From: an uncultured Clostridia bacterium
Lineage (GTDB): Bacteria > Bacillota > Clostridia > TANB77 > CAG-508
Length of the DNA stretch: 5,597 bases
Assembly (NCBI GenBank): GCA_948530865.1
Contig: CAOTKV010000001.1
Location: 402,256 to 407,852, forward strand
Direction: 5' to 3'
In this document: positions 1 through 5,315 of the stretch, one piece after another
How positions within the stretch are numbered: the first letter of the stretch is position 1
Layout of the letters: every line of letters starts with the position of its first letter
The notes under the pieces: generated by a model
What the model was told of the DNA's origin: nothing
What the model saw: only the letters and a program-made list of their open reading frames with translations
Databases searched by the model: none
Position numbers and translations under genes: made by a program

Positions 1-62
1 AAAACATTATTTATACTCCCTTCATATCCAAAAGTTAAATTATTTACACTTATTAAAGACAT
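1..62 (-). CDS. ABC-F family ATPase (Lsa-type), N-terminal fragment only
   Basis: Only the first 20 codons and two bases of the next lie in the window; the gene continues past position 1. The start reads MSLISVNNLTFGYEGSINNV, which matches the opening beta strands of an ABC nucleotide-binding domain. The NLTFGYEGS pattern is the one I associate with Lsa/Vga-like ABC-F proteins, soluble twin-ATPase factors that act on the ribosome and often protect it from lincosamides, streptogramins A and pleuromutilins. The start is fixed by a near-perfect Shine-Dalgarno GGAGGTGAT seven bases upstream of the ATG. The Walker A region is not visible, so the call rests on about 20 residues. ABC family membership is likely; the ABC-F subtype and any resistance role are inference. 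An ordinary transporter ATPase is the alternative. Confidence 0.65.
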   Translation of the reverse strand, partial: MSLISVNNLTFGYEGSINNV

Positions 63-93
63 TTAAGAATCACCTCCAAACAGTTTCTTATAA

Positions 94-102
94 AGTATAA
101 CA
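94..102 (-). promoter_or_regulatory. Extended -10 promoter for the ABC-F gene
   Basis: The minus strand reads TGTTATACT, a TGn-extended -10 with 5/6 matches to TATAAT. No recognisable -35 lies 16-18 bases upstream. The predicted start, near position 87, would give a leader of about 25 nt carrying the strong GGAGGTGAT site. The element lies within the downstream arm of the hairpin at 97-137. Seen by eye only. Confidence 0.4.
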
Positions 103-137
103 TAAAAGACAGATATTATCTGCCTTTTTTATGTTAT
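97..137. terminator. Hairpin terminator, probably bidirectional, overlapping a stop codon
   Basis: Arms at 104-114 and 118-128 pair around a 3-base loop. The one non-Watson-Crick pair (109/123) is a G-U wobble in the minus-strand RNA and an A-C mismatch in the plus-strand RNA. After a two-base bulge (129-130) the pairing continues for seven more pairs (97-103 with 131-137), covering the TAA stop of the Ig-like-domain gene at 134-136. The minus-strand RNA has a short U run (CUUUU) in the 3' arm. The plus strand reads CCTTTTTT. It most likely ends the transcript of the gene at 134-775 and may also block antisense transcription. Confidence 0.6.
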
Positions 138-775
138 TTTATTTCAAATTCATTTGAATATAAATCTATATATTTATTGTCATATACTTTTTTCTTTATT
201 CTATATGTACCGTTTTCAAGTTTTCCATAATAATGAGACCAATCTATATTTTGTTTGCACTGATTATTTTCGTCTAACATATATCCTATGTCTTGAACTA
301 TCATAGGTTCACTTGGCTCTAAATTAATCCAATTATTATTTTCTTTTTTCTGCACTTCATAATCTTTTCCCCATCCGTAACTTGTTTCATTGTTATCTGT
401 AATAATTAATGTAACTCCAATTTTGCTTAATGTATCTGTATCAACTTCTAATGTAACAAGTTCTGGTTTTCTACTATAATTTTGGGGTTCAACAACAGTA
501 TTATCTACTGATTTATTTGCAATACTTACTCCCATTGGATTATATGAATTAGTTGTATTTGTAACTGATGATATTGTTGCTGTATTTGCTAACTGTTCTT
601 CTAATTCTTCAATTTTTGAATTTAATTCAAATACTTTTTCTCCAGCATCTAAGACATGTTGTAAATTCTCATTTGCTGCATTTTTCGCATAGATAAATAA
701 GTATGTCATAATGCATAATGCAATTGTTAAAATAATTATTATAATACTAAAAATTAGTTTTGTACTTTTCTTCAT
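134..775 (-). CDS. Membrane-anchored coiled-coil protein with extracytoplasmic bacterial Ig-like domain
   Basis: A 213-residue protein. Residues 1-6 are basic (MKKSTK), residues 7-29 form one hydrophobic segment, and about 35-64 is a likely short coiled coil (KIEELEEQL). A polar Ser/Thr/Asn-rich linker follows to about 105. The C-terminal 105-213 resembles the Big_14 type of bacterial Ig-like domain: a strand containing VTLIITDNN, then YGWGKDYEVQKK, then the hallmark IDWSHYYGKLENGTYRIKKK near 177-196. The likely topology is N-in with the Ig-like domain outside the membrane. Cys21 lies inside the hydrophobic core and the preceding Leu does not fit a lipobox, so this looks like a membrane anchor, not a lipoprotein. 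The ATG at 773-775 has a modest GGGGAA ribosome-binding site. In the family this domain often occurs in surface proteins of unknown role, so no specific function is assigned. Confidence 0.75.
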   Translation of the reverse strand: MKKSTKLIFSIIIIILTIALCIMTYLFIYAKNAANENLQHVLDAGEKVFELNSKIEELEEQLANTATISSVTNTTNSYNPMGVSIANKSVDNTVVEPQNYSRKPELVTLEVDTDTLSKIGVTLIITDNNETSYGWGKDYEVQKKENNNWINLEPSEPMIVQDIGYMLDENNQCKQNIDWSHYYGKLENGTYRIKKKVYDNKYIDLYSNEFEIK

Positions 776-811
776 ATTAATTCCCCACTTTCAAAAATAT
801 TTTATAAACTA

Positions 812-840
812 ATATTAACATTAAAGTTTGAAATTAACAA
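812..840 (-). promoter_or_regulatory. Predicted promoter of the Ig-like-domain gene
   Basis: The minus strand has TTGTTA (835-840, 4/6 to TTGACA), a 17-base spacer, and TAATAT (812-817, 4/6) with a TG extension (TGTTAATAT, 812-820). The expected start is near 805, about 30 bases before the ATG at 775. This would separate the gene from the operon ahead of it, since no clear terminator is visible between them. Both hexamers are imperfect and the region is AT-rich, so confidence is moderate. Confidence 0.4.
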
Positions 841-860
841 TGAAGAAATTTTTATCTTAC

Positions 861-1169
861 TTACTTTTTTTTTGGAAGTGGTGTAACTTCTTCTACCTTT
901 GATACAACTGTTCTGCTTAATTCTCTGTTATCAATATCTAAGATATAATGTTCTTTTGCACCTTTGTATGGAAATCCTGTTTCTGCACCTTCCATTAGTT
1001 CAGAAATGATATCTAATTTTTTAACAAATGCCATATTATCACATACTGTAATTACTGGTTTCTCGTTTACATATACTAGATATTCACCAAACATTTTTTT
1101 ATATCTAATTTCACCTACTCCATTTATTTGTTCACAAATATAATTTATAAAATCTTCTGATGTTGCCAT
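861..1169 (-). CDS. TfoX/Sxy N-terminal-domain protein
   Basis: A 102-residue protein that is essentially one TfoX N-terminal domain. Signature elements are the start MATSEDFINYICEQ, then IRYKKMFGEYLVYVNEKPV (about 22-40), VCDNMAFVK (42-50), FPYKGAKEHYILDID (about 66-80) and the terminal PLPKKK. The family is named after the competence regulator TfoX/Sxy of gamma-proteobacteria, but stand-alone N-terminal-domain proteins like this one are common in Firmicutes and have no established competence role. The ATG is preceded by AAGGAGAA at good spacing. It is the last gene of the five-gene run, 37 bases after the acetyltransferase stop. The family call is firm; the function is unknown. Confidence 0.88.
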   Translation of the reverse strand: MATSEDFINYICEQINGVGEIRYKKMFGEYLVYVNEKPVITVCDNMAFVKKLDIISELMEGAETGFPYKGAKEHYILDIDNRELSRTVVSKVEEVTPLPKKK

Positions 1170-1198
1170 ATTTATTCTCCTTTTTAATAATTTATTTT

Positions 1199-1227
1199 AT
1201 TATATCTTATTTAACTAATTTTGCAAA
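1199..1227 (-). promoter_or_regulatory. Possible internal promoter for the TfoX-like gene
   Basis: A perfect TATAAT (1199-1204 on the minus strand) lies 17 bases downstream of TTTGCA (1222-1227, 4/6 to TTGACA) and about 30 bases upstream of the TfoX-like start. The -35 lies inside the end of the acetyltransferase gene. It may give the last gene some independent expression. In sequence this AT-rich, chance TATAAT matches are common. Confidence 0.3.
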
Positions 1228-1950
1228 ACTATTTTTATTTAATAATGTATTTGATATAAATTTTCCTTCATAAAAATTAACCCAATTATTGAAAACACAT
1301 GGGACGGATTTTGCTTTTTCTAAACTATCTATCTTAATTACATTTAAAGCTATATTATTTTCTTTAGAATATTCTTTAATTTCATTTATGCAATTTATTG
1401 TATAAGGACATTCTGGTGTATAATATATTGTAAAATCTTTTGAATCTATTTCCATTTTTCTAGTATTTTCATTAAATTTAGGAGTATCATTTTTATCAAA
1501 TTGTAAAGCTAATAATTCATATTCTCCTATTTCATCTACAACTTTAAAACCATAGTGCTGAAAAAACTTCTTTTCTCCTAAAAATGGTTTCTTCTTTTTG
1601 GAAACTAAAGTACAAATTCCACTCATACCTTTTTCTTTTGAATCTTGTATTGCATATTCTAATAATTCTTTTGCAATACCATTACCTTTAAAACTACCAG
1701 CAACCCACAAGCAATAAATATATTCGTAATTTTTACCAATAATAGGAACCCAAGCCATTTCTATTGGTTCATATTCAATAAATATTTTTCCTCTAGCATT
1801 CAATTTTCTAAATACATGACCTTCATTTAATTTGTTTTTAATCCATTCTTTTTTAATATTAACACCTTCTTGATGTTTTGGATCTCCAATAGCACAACAT
1901 ATATGCTCATTTTCAATATTTTCCAAATTCAAATTTATATATTCATTCAT
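1207..1950 (-). CDS. GNAT N-acetyltransferase with C-terminal YoaP thioredoxin-like domain
   Basis: A 247-residue two-domain protein. Residues 1 to about 150 form a GNAT fold, with the acetyl-CoA-binding loop in AGSFKGNGIAKELLEYA (84-100; the R/QxxGxG/A position reads KGNGIA) and HYGFKVVDE (132-140) in the usual C-terminal strand. Residues 165-247 match the YoaP-like tail: a thioredoxin-type beta strand FTIYYTPECPYT (173-184) with a CPYT motif in which the second catalytic Cys is Thr, a further Cys at 187, a cis-Pro-like SVPC (215-218), then FNNWVNFYEGKFISN. The architecture equals the Bacillus YoaP family. The substrate is unknown. A GAGG ribosome-binding site precedes the ATG; the gene starts 15 bases after the radical SAM stop, so co-transcription is likely. 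Confidence 0.88.
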   Translation of the reverse strand: MNEYINLNLENIENEHICCAIGDPKHQEGVNIKKEWIKNKLNEGHVFRKLNARGKIFIEYEPIEMAWVPIIGKNYEYIYCLWVAGSFKGNGIAKELLEYAIQDSKEKGMSGICTLVSKKKKPFLGEKKFFQHYGFKVVDEIGEYELLALQFDKNDTPKFNENTRKMEIDSKDFTIYYTPECPYTINCINEIKEYSKENNIALNVIKIDSLEKAKSVPCVFNNWVNFYEGKFISNTLLNKNSFAKLVK

Positions 1951-1965
1951 ATTTTCCTCTTTTCT

Positions 1966-2850
1966 TTAAATGAAAGACATTTGCTCATCTTCTTTAATTT
2001 CTTTTTTATATGCTTTTACTATATCACTCATTTTATAAAGTAGTCCATACTTTTCGCATTCTTCATTAAATATTTTTTGCAAATTTTTATTTAGTGGATA
2101 GCAAAAAAAGTTATTTCCAAAAGTTTTTATATACTTTTCTTTTTGTTTAGGAAATGTTTTATCTAGTTGTTCAAAAAAGTAATCTCTTTGATTTTCTCTT
2201 AAAGTAACTCCTCCCATAGTAAATACAAATTTTGCACCATTTTCATAAGATTGTTTTATTACATTCCTAATATTTTCTTCTGAATCCGTTATAAAAGGAA
2301 TAATTGGTGTTAGTAATGTTCCAACAAACAATCCTTGACTAGATAACTCTTTCATAGCTTTGAATCTTTCAGATGAAACGCATACATTAGGTTCTACTTT
2401 TCTTGATAAATTATCATCAGCAGATGTTATTGTAAATTTAAGTATAACATCTGCCTTATTATTTATTTCTTTAAATAAATCTATATCTCTTGTAATTAAA
2501 TTACTTTTCGTTTCTATTGATACTCCAAATCTATAATAAGAAATTAATTTTAATGCTTTTCTTGTTAACTCATATTGTTTTTCAAAAGAATTATAAGTAT
2601 CTGACATTGCACCTATTCCTATTACACCCTTTTTTCTTTTTGATTTTAATTCTTGATTTAATATTTCTATCTCATTCTTTTTGGCTCTTACTCTATCAAA
2701 ATCATCTACCTGATAACAATTACTTCTACTATCACAATAAATACATTTATGAGAGCATCCTTTATATAAGTTCATATTATAATCAATTCCAAACCATTCT
2801 TCACCATGACTTGCTTTTTGAAGTATTGTTTTTGCATTAATAAATTCCAT
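1966..2850 (-). CDS. SPL-family (SplB-like) radical SAM protein
   Basis: A 294-residue radical SAM enzyme. The [4Fe-4S] ligand motif CxxxCxxC is intact as GCSHKCIYC (Cys32, Cys36, Cys39). Other family signatures follow: GIGAMSDTYNSFEKQYELTRKAL (78-100), SIETKSNLITRDIDL (111-125), KFTITSADDNLSRKVEP (138-154), GTLLTPIIPFITD (177-189), and a short acidic tail ending EQMSFI. These fit the COG1533/Rv2578c-like relatives of spore photoproduct lyase. Most are uncharacterised, so a DNA-lesion substrate is only a family-based possibility. The gene begins two bases after the GyrI-like stop with an AAGGAAA ribosome-binding site, which implies translational coupling. The cluster would need anaerobic or low-oxygen conditions to work well. 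Confidence 0.9.
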   Translation of the reverse strand: MEFINAKTILQKASHGEEWFGIDYNMNLYKGCSHKCIYCDSRSNCYQVDDFDRVRAKKNEIEILNQELKSKRKKGVIGIGAMSDTYNSFEKQYELTRKALKLISYYRFGVSIETKSNLITRDIDLFKEINNKADVILKFTITSADDNLSRKVEPNVCVSSERFKAMKELSSQGLFVGTLLTPIIPFITDSEENIRNVIKQSYENGAKFVFTMGGVTLRENQRDYFFEQLDKTFPKQKEKYIKTFGNNFFCYPLNKNLQKIFNEECEKYGLLYKMSDIVKAYKKEIKEDEQMSFI

Positions 2851-2852
2851 AA

Positions 2853-3488
2853 TTATTTCCTTTTTCGTATTGGATGTCTTATAACTGTTTTTAGTTTACT
2901 TTCATCACATCTTCTTGGATCACTTAAATAAATTTCATGATGAAATCTACTATCCGTTATATCTATCTCATAACCATTTTCTTCTGCATAAGATTTCATC
3001 ATTTCAATTGTGGCAGGTTCATTATCATAAGAACCAATATGCATACATTGAACACATAATCCTTCGTCATATATTAAATATTCTACTTTTGAAAAATCTT
3101 GTTTTTTCTTATTTTTTGCTTCACTTATTGCCCAATCAAATTCTTCTTTTGTAACAAAATCTGGTAATCTAATCATAGATATAAATTCCATATCTTCTTT
3201 TTTATTATAATCTAATCCATCTATACCATCTTGCCACCAAAAGCCTTCAAGTGGCGGAACAACATACTGAAAATATCCTTCAATTTTATGTGAGGTTTTA
3301 TAACTCATTTTTATGGTAAAAGCAATTGAATATAGTAAACCTATTGTTTGTTTATATTCACTATTTTCTTCATTTGGATTACCCTTTCCTCTTACTGCAA
3401 TATAATTCATTTTTGGAATTTCTATTATATTCGGTTTATTTTTAGGCATATAAAATTCCTTATATTCTTTTTTATAATCAAATGCCAT
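2853..3488 (-). CDS. GyrI-like small-molecule-binding domain protein
   Basis: A 211-residue protein of the stand-alone GyrI-like family found in Firmicutes (Listeria Lin2189-like). Visible signatures are FDYKKEYKEFYMPKNKP (3-19), MNYIAVRGKGNPN (27-39), PLEGFWW (79-85), MHIGSYDNEPAT (149-160), HHEIYLSDPRR (183-193) and KTVIRHP (200-206). From published work on the family, as I recall it, some such proteins hydrolyse cyclopropane-bearing DNA alkylators of the CC-1065/yatakemycin type and protect cells, while other GyrI domains only bind ligands. The aromatic pair W84-W85 and the conserved acidic residues fit the former kind, but activity cannot be read from sequence. GGAGG lies 11 bases upstream of the ATG, inside the end of the preceding gene, which stops six bases before this start. 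The two are probably translationally coupled. Confidence 0.88.
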   Translation of the reverse strand: MAFDYKKEYKEFYMPKNKPNIIEIPKMNYIAVRGKGNPNEENSEYKQTIGLLYSIAFTIKMSYKTSHKIEGYFQYVVPPLEGFWWQDGIDGLDYNKKEDMEFISMIRLPDFVTKEEFDWAISEAKNKKKQDFSKVEYLIYDEGLCVQCMHIGSYDNEPATIEMMKSYAEENGYEIDITDSRFHHEIYLSDPRRCDESKLKTVIRHPIRKRK

Positions 3489-3494
3489 ATTTAT

Positions 3495-3944
3495 TTAATC
3501 CTCCAATGCAATGTAAATATGGATTTCTTGATTTTGCATATCTTCAGAATTATTCTGATATTCTTCAAAATCGCAAGTGTATTTTCTTTTTAAATCCATA
3601 TTCCAAATTTCTTGCCAAGCTTGTCCTACTGAATTTTGAACATCACCTGTTATAACAAACTTAGCATATTTTCCTTTTTTAATAATTTTACAATTATCTG
3701 TTTTAGAACTTACTTCTGCACCTGCAACAAAAGTATAAGGTTTTGTATAATCTCCTTCATATTCTGTGTATAAACCTATTGTTTTATTATTTACTTTGTT
3801 TTGTATTTTTTCATAAATTCCATTTACAAATAATTTTTGCCAAGTCTCTCCTATATCTTGTATAGATTTTGCGTCTTGATTGCTAGTTTTGATAGCAATA
3901 CCTTCAACAATTTTTTCTTCTAATTCTACAATTACATATTTCAT
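3495..3944 (-). CDS. Cass2-like effector-binding (GyrI/AraC-type) protein
   Basis: A 149-residue single-domain protein without a DNA-binding part. It has the layout of the integron-associated effector-binding (Cass2) branch of the SOUL/GyrI-like superfamily: strand 1 VIVELEEKIVEGIAIKT (4-20), an amphipathic helix with W35, IGLYTEYEGDYTKPYTFVAG (56-75), a second beta-alpha repeat GKYAKFVITGD (91-101), WQEIW (110-114), and DFEEYQ (125-130) before a last strand IHIYIAL. The pseudo-twofold repeat normally encloses a ligand pocket for cationic or hydrophobic drugs; Glu128 occupies the conserved acidic DFExY position. It has a very strong ribosome-binding site (TTAGGAGGTA). It is the first gene of the five-gene operon and lies directly downstream of an operator matching the regulator's own. 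The role is probably ligand sensing or sequestration (inference). Confidence 0.85.
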   Translation of the reverse strand: MKYVIVELEEKIVEGIAIKTSNQDAKSIQDIGETWQKLFVNGIYEKIQNKVNNKTIGLYTEYEGDYTKPYTFVAGAEVSSKTDNCKIIKKGKYAKFVITGDVQNSVGQAWQEIWNMDLKRKYTCDFEEYQNNSEDMQNQEIHIYIALED

Positions 3945-3964
3945 AATTTTTACCTCCTAAAAGA

Positions 3965-3970
3965 ATTATA
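3965..3970 (-). promoter_or_regulatory. -10 box of the Cass2/GyrI/radical SAM operon
   Basis: A perfect TATAAT on the minus strand, 20 bases upstream of the ATG at 3944 with AGGAGG in between. No -35 match lies 17 or 18 bases upstream (TGCAGT, ATGCAG); that position is occupied by the centre of the operator at 3981-4000. Transcription would start near 3958. Confidence 0.6.
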
Positions 3971-3980
3971 AAATATGTAA

Positions 3981-4000
3981 TATGACAACTGCATGTCATA
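3981..4000. promoter_or_regulatory. Inverted-repeat operator upstream of the five-gene operon
   Basis: TATGACA-ACTGCA-TGTCATA: two perfect 7-base arms around six bases, plus two more pairing flank bases on each side (AA/TT). It starts ten bases upstream of the TATAAT box and ends two bases from the stop codon of the WYL regulator gene. The same 7-base arms occur in the regulator's own promoter. It probably binds the WYL regulator. As RNA it could form a hairpin, but no U run follows directly, so it is not a good terminator. Confidence 0.7.
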
Positions 4001-4002
4001 TT

Positions 4003-4893
4003 TTATAAATAATTATTCAAGGTATTTTGTAGTTTCTGTTTTACTATATTTTTGGCATATTCTGGGCTTATTACTTTCACATATTCTCCGAATGATAATA
4101 TAAAACTATATACCCATTCATTTTCTGGAAATTCCACTTTAACAATAAAATCACCATCCTCTTTTTTAGTTATTTCATCATTATCAAATTCGTCATATAC
4201 TCTAAACGCCATTTCCTTGGAAATTTCTAATTCTAATATAATATTTTTAATCTCTTTTTCTTCTTCATTTTGCTCTGGCATTTCTCTTTGAAAATGTTCT
4301 TCTAATAGCTTGACTTCTTTCATTCTTGTTAATTTAAAAAATCTGTAATCTTTTTTTAATCTACAATAACTTATTAAGTACCAAGATTTATCTTTAAACC
4401 AAATTTGTAATGGTTCAACTATTCTTAAACTTTTCTCTCCAGTAGAATTATAGTACGTAAATTCTATTAATTGTTTGTTTAATATTGCAGATTTGATAAT
4501 TTGAAATGCATTTTCTTTTGAAGGTGACCAATTAGAAAAATCAATTTTAATCCAATCAGTTACTTTTTTATTAAAAATTGTACTCATTTTTTCTAAAATA
4601 TCTTTTTCACTATTACCATTCATCTTTTCTAAACTTTGAAGAGCAAATAAAATTTGATTTTGCTCTTCTTCTGAAAGAATGGATTTATTTAGAACATATT
4701 CTTCTAAAATTCCTATTCCTCCATCTTTTCCTTTTGACATATAAATTGGTATATTAGCACTACTTAATGCTTCAATATCTCGATATATTGTTCTTGTAGA
4801 TACTTCAAATTTTTCAGCAAGTTCTTTTGCTGTAACTTTTTTCTTTTGAAGTAATATATATAATATTTCAAATAATCTATTATTTACTTGCAT
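4003..4893 (-). CDS. YafY/YobV-type WYL-domain transcriptional regulator
   Basis: A 296-residue regulator of full family length. Residues about 3-60 are a winged helix-turn-helix of the HTH_11/DeoR-like type (TAKELAEKFEVSTRTIYRDIEAL, 21-43) with wing glycines KGKDGGIGI. A helical linker leads to the WYL domain (about 130-195), which shows SWYLISYCRLKKDYRFFKLTRM (170-191) with W171-Y172-L173 and the basic residues that line the ligand groove. Residues 215-296 form the WCX extension. In the family such proteins are dimeric regulators responding to small molecules or nucleic acids, and often control neighbouring stress or defence genes. AAAGGAG precedes the ATG. A 31-bp palindrome lies at its promoter, and the same arms sit at the next promoter, so autoregulation plus control of the downstream operon is likely. 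The ligand is unknown. Confidence 0.93.
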   Translation of the reverse strand: MQVNNRLFEILYILLQKKKVTAKELAEKFEVSTRTIYRDIEALSSANIPIYMSKGKDGGIGILEEYVLNKSILSEEEQNQILFALQSLEKMNGNSEKDILEKMSTIFNKKVTDWIKIDFSNWSPSKENAFQIIKSAILNKQLIEFTYYNSTGEKSLRIVEPLQIWFKDKSWYLISYCRLKKDYRFFKLTRMKEVKLLEEHFQREMPEQNEEEKEIKNIILELEISKEMAFRVYDEFDNDEITKKEDGDFIVKVEFPENEWVYSFILSFGEYVKVISPEYAKNIVKQKLQNTLNNYL

Positions 4894-4913
4894 AGTTTTC
4901 TCCTTTGAAATAG

Positions 4914-4922
4914 ATTATAACA
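4914..4922 (-). promoter_or_regulatory. Extended -10 promoter of the WYL regulator gene
   Basis: The minus strand reads TGTTATAAT, a perfect -10 with TGn extension, about 20 bases before the ATG at 4893. There is no -35 match at 17 or 18 bases (CATACT, ACATAC); that place is taken by the centre of the palindrome at 4923-4953. Transcription would start near 4907. Confidence 0.65.
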
Positions 4923-4953
4923 TATAAATATGACATAGTATGTCATATTTATA
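4923..4953. promoter_or_regulatory. 31-bp perfect palindrome, likely WYL regulator operator
   Basis: The core TATGACATAGTATGTCATA (4929-4947) extends by six further perfectly paired bases on each side, so every position from 4923 to 4953 pairs except the single central G at 4938. It abuts the extended -10 and replaces the -35 of the regulator gene. The core arms are identical to those at 3981-4000. Its outer edge touches the U-tract of the thioredoxin terminator. The placement fits negative autoregulation, though activation cannot be excluded. Confidence 0.75.
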
Positions 4954-4982
4954 AAAAAGCTAGAAATAAAATTTCTAGCTTT
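4953..4982 (-). terminator. Intrinsic terminator of the FTR-thioredoxin operon
   Basis: A perfect 12-bp stem (4956-4967 with 4971-4982) encloses a three-base loop, and the minus-strand RNA runs into six U (complement of 4953-4958). It begins four bases after the thioredoxin TAG stop (4987-4989). The stem is AT-rich with a central AGCTAGA block but is long and uninterrupted. It isolates the redox operon from the regulator gene. Confidence 0.88.
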
Positions 4983-4986
4983 AATA

Positions 4987-5301
4987 CTAAATATTTACTA
5001 TTTCTTCTAATTCTGCTTTAGAGTGAAATCCTACTGAAATATTTATAATTTCTCCGTTTTTAAATAAGATTAATGTTGGAATACTTGTAATATTATATTT
5101 GATTGCTAAATCTCTTTGTTCGTCAACATTTACTTTTCCTACTTTAAGCTTATCTTTATGTTCCTCAGCAAATTCTGCAAGTACTGGTGCAAGCATTTTG
5201 CAAGGTCCGCACCAAGTTGCCCAAAAATCTACTAATACCAATTTTTCTTCTTTTAATACTTCTTCTTCAAAATTTTTCTCTGTTAAATTAATTTCTACCA
5301 T
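4987..5301 (-). CDS. trxA: Thioredoxin
   Basis: A 104-residue classical thioredoxin, the cytosolic dithiol-disulfide oxidoreductase. The fold elements are in order: VLVDFWATWCGPCKMLAPV (22-40) with redox cysteines Cys31 and Cys34 in WCGPC, the buried Asp in VDFW (Asp25), KVNVDEQ (56-62), the cis-Pro loop SIPTLILF (73-80; Pro75), and the final FKNGEIINISVGF strand pair. Length is typical. There is no signal peptide. The ATG has AAAAGGAGAA upstream, overlapping the end of the FTR-like gene, whose stop is 14 bases before. The pairing suggests that the upstream iron-sulfur protein reduces this thioredoxin with electrons from ferredoxin or a similar donor (inference). It is one of probably several thioredoxins, so the symbol is generic. 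Confidence 0.95.
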   Translation of the reverse strand: MVEINLTEKNFEEEVLKEEKLVLVDFWATWCGPCKMLAPVLAEFAEEHKDKLKVGKVNVDEQRDLAIKYNITSIPTLILFKNGEIINISVGFHSKAELEEIVNI

Positions 5302-5315
5302 AATATATTCTCCTT

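Noticed and set aside
63..137. Leader-peptide attenuator controlling the ABC-F gene, as known for some resistance ABC-F genes
   Set aside because: The space between the hairpin and the start is about 35 bases and holds no small open frame with its own ribosome-binding site. The hairpin overlaps the previous gene's stop, which fits an ordinary terminator better.
710..720. Lipoprotein signal at Cys21 of the Ig-like-domain protein
   Set aside because: The residues before the cysteine (IAL) lack the small residue required at -1, and the hydrophobic stretch continues past it to about residue 29, as in a membrane anchor.
795..817. AATATT...AATATT inverted repeat followed by T on the minus strand, as a terminator of the five-gene operon
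   Set aside because: The stem is only six AT pairs and would be too weak. I see no convincing terminator between the TfoX-like gene and the Ig-like-domain gene, so read-through is possible.
861..876. A9 run at the end of the TfoX-like gene forming a possible A-AAA-AAG frameshift site
   Set aside because: It lies at the natural PKKK stop, in-frame stops follow closely (TAA, then TAA two codons later), no stimulatory hairpin or conserved extension is visible, and the protein already ends as the family usually does.
1185..1202. TAATAA/TTATTA inverted repeat between the acetyltransferase and TfoX-like genes
   Set aside because: It is composed only of A and T and is expected by chance in such sequence; it has no U run and no partner elsewhere.
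2517..2840. Plus-strand open frame of 107 codons opposite the radical SAM gene
   Set aside because: It is antisense to an intact conserved gene, rich in Leu/Phe/Tyr as expected from AT-rich shadow frames, and resembles no family. The same applies to plus-strand frames at 2915-3154, 3348-3593, 4052-4291 and 5099-5515.
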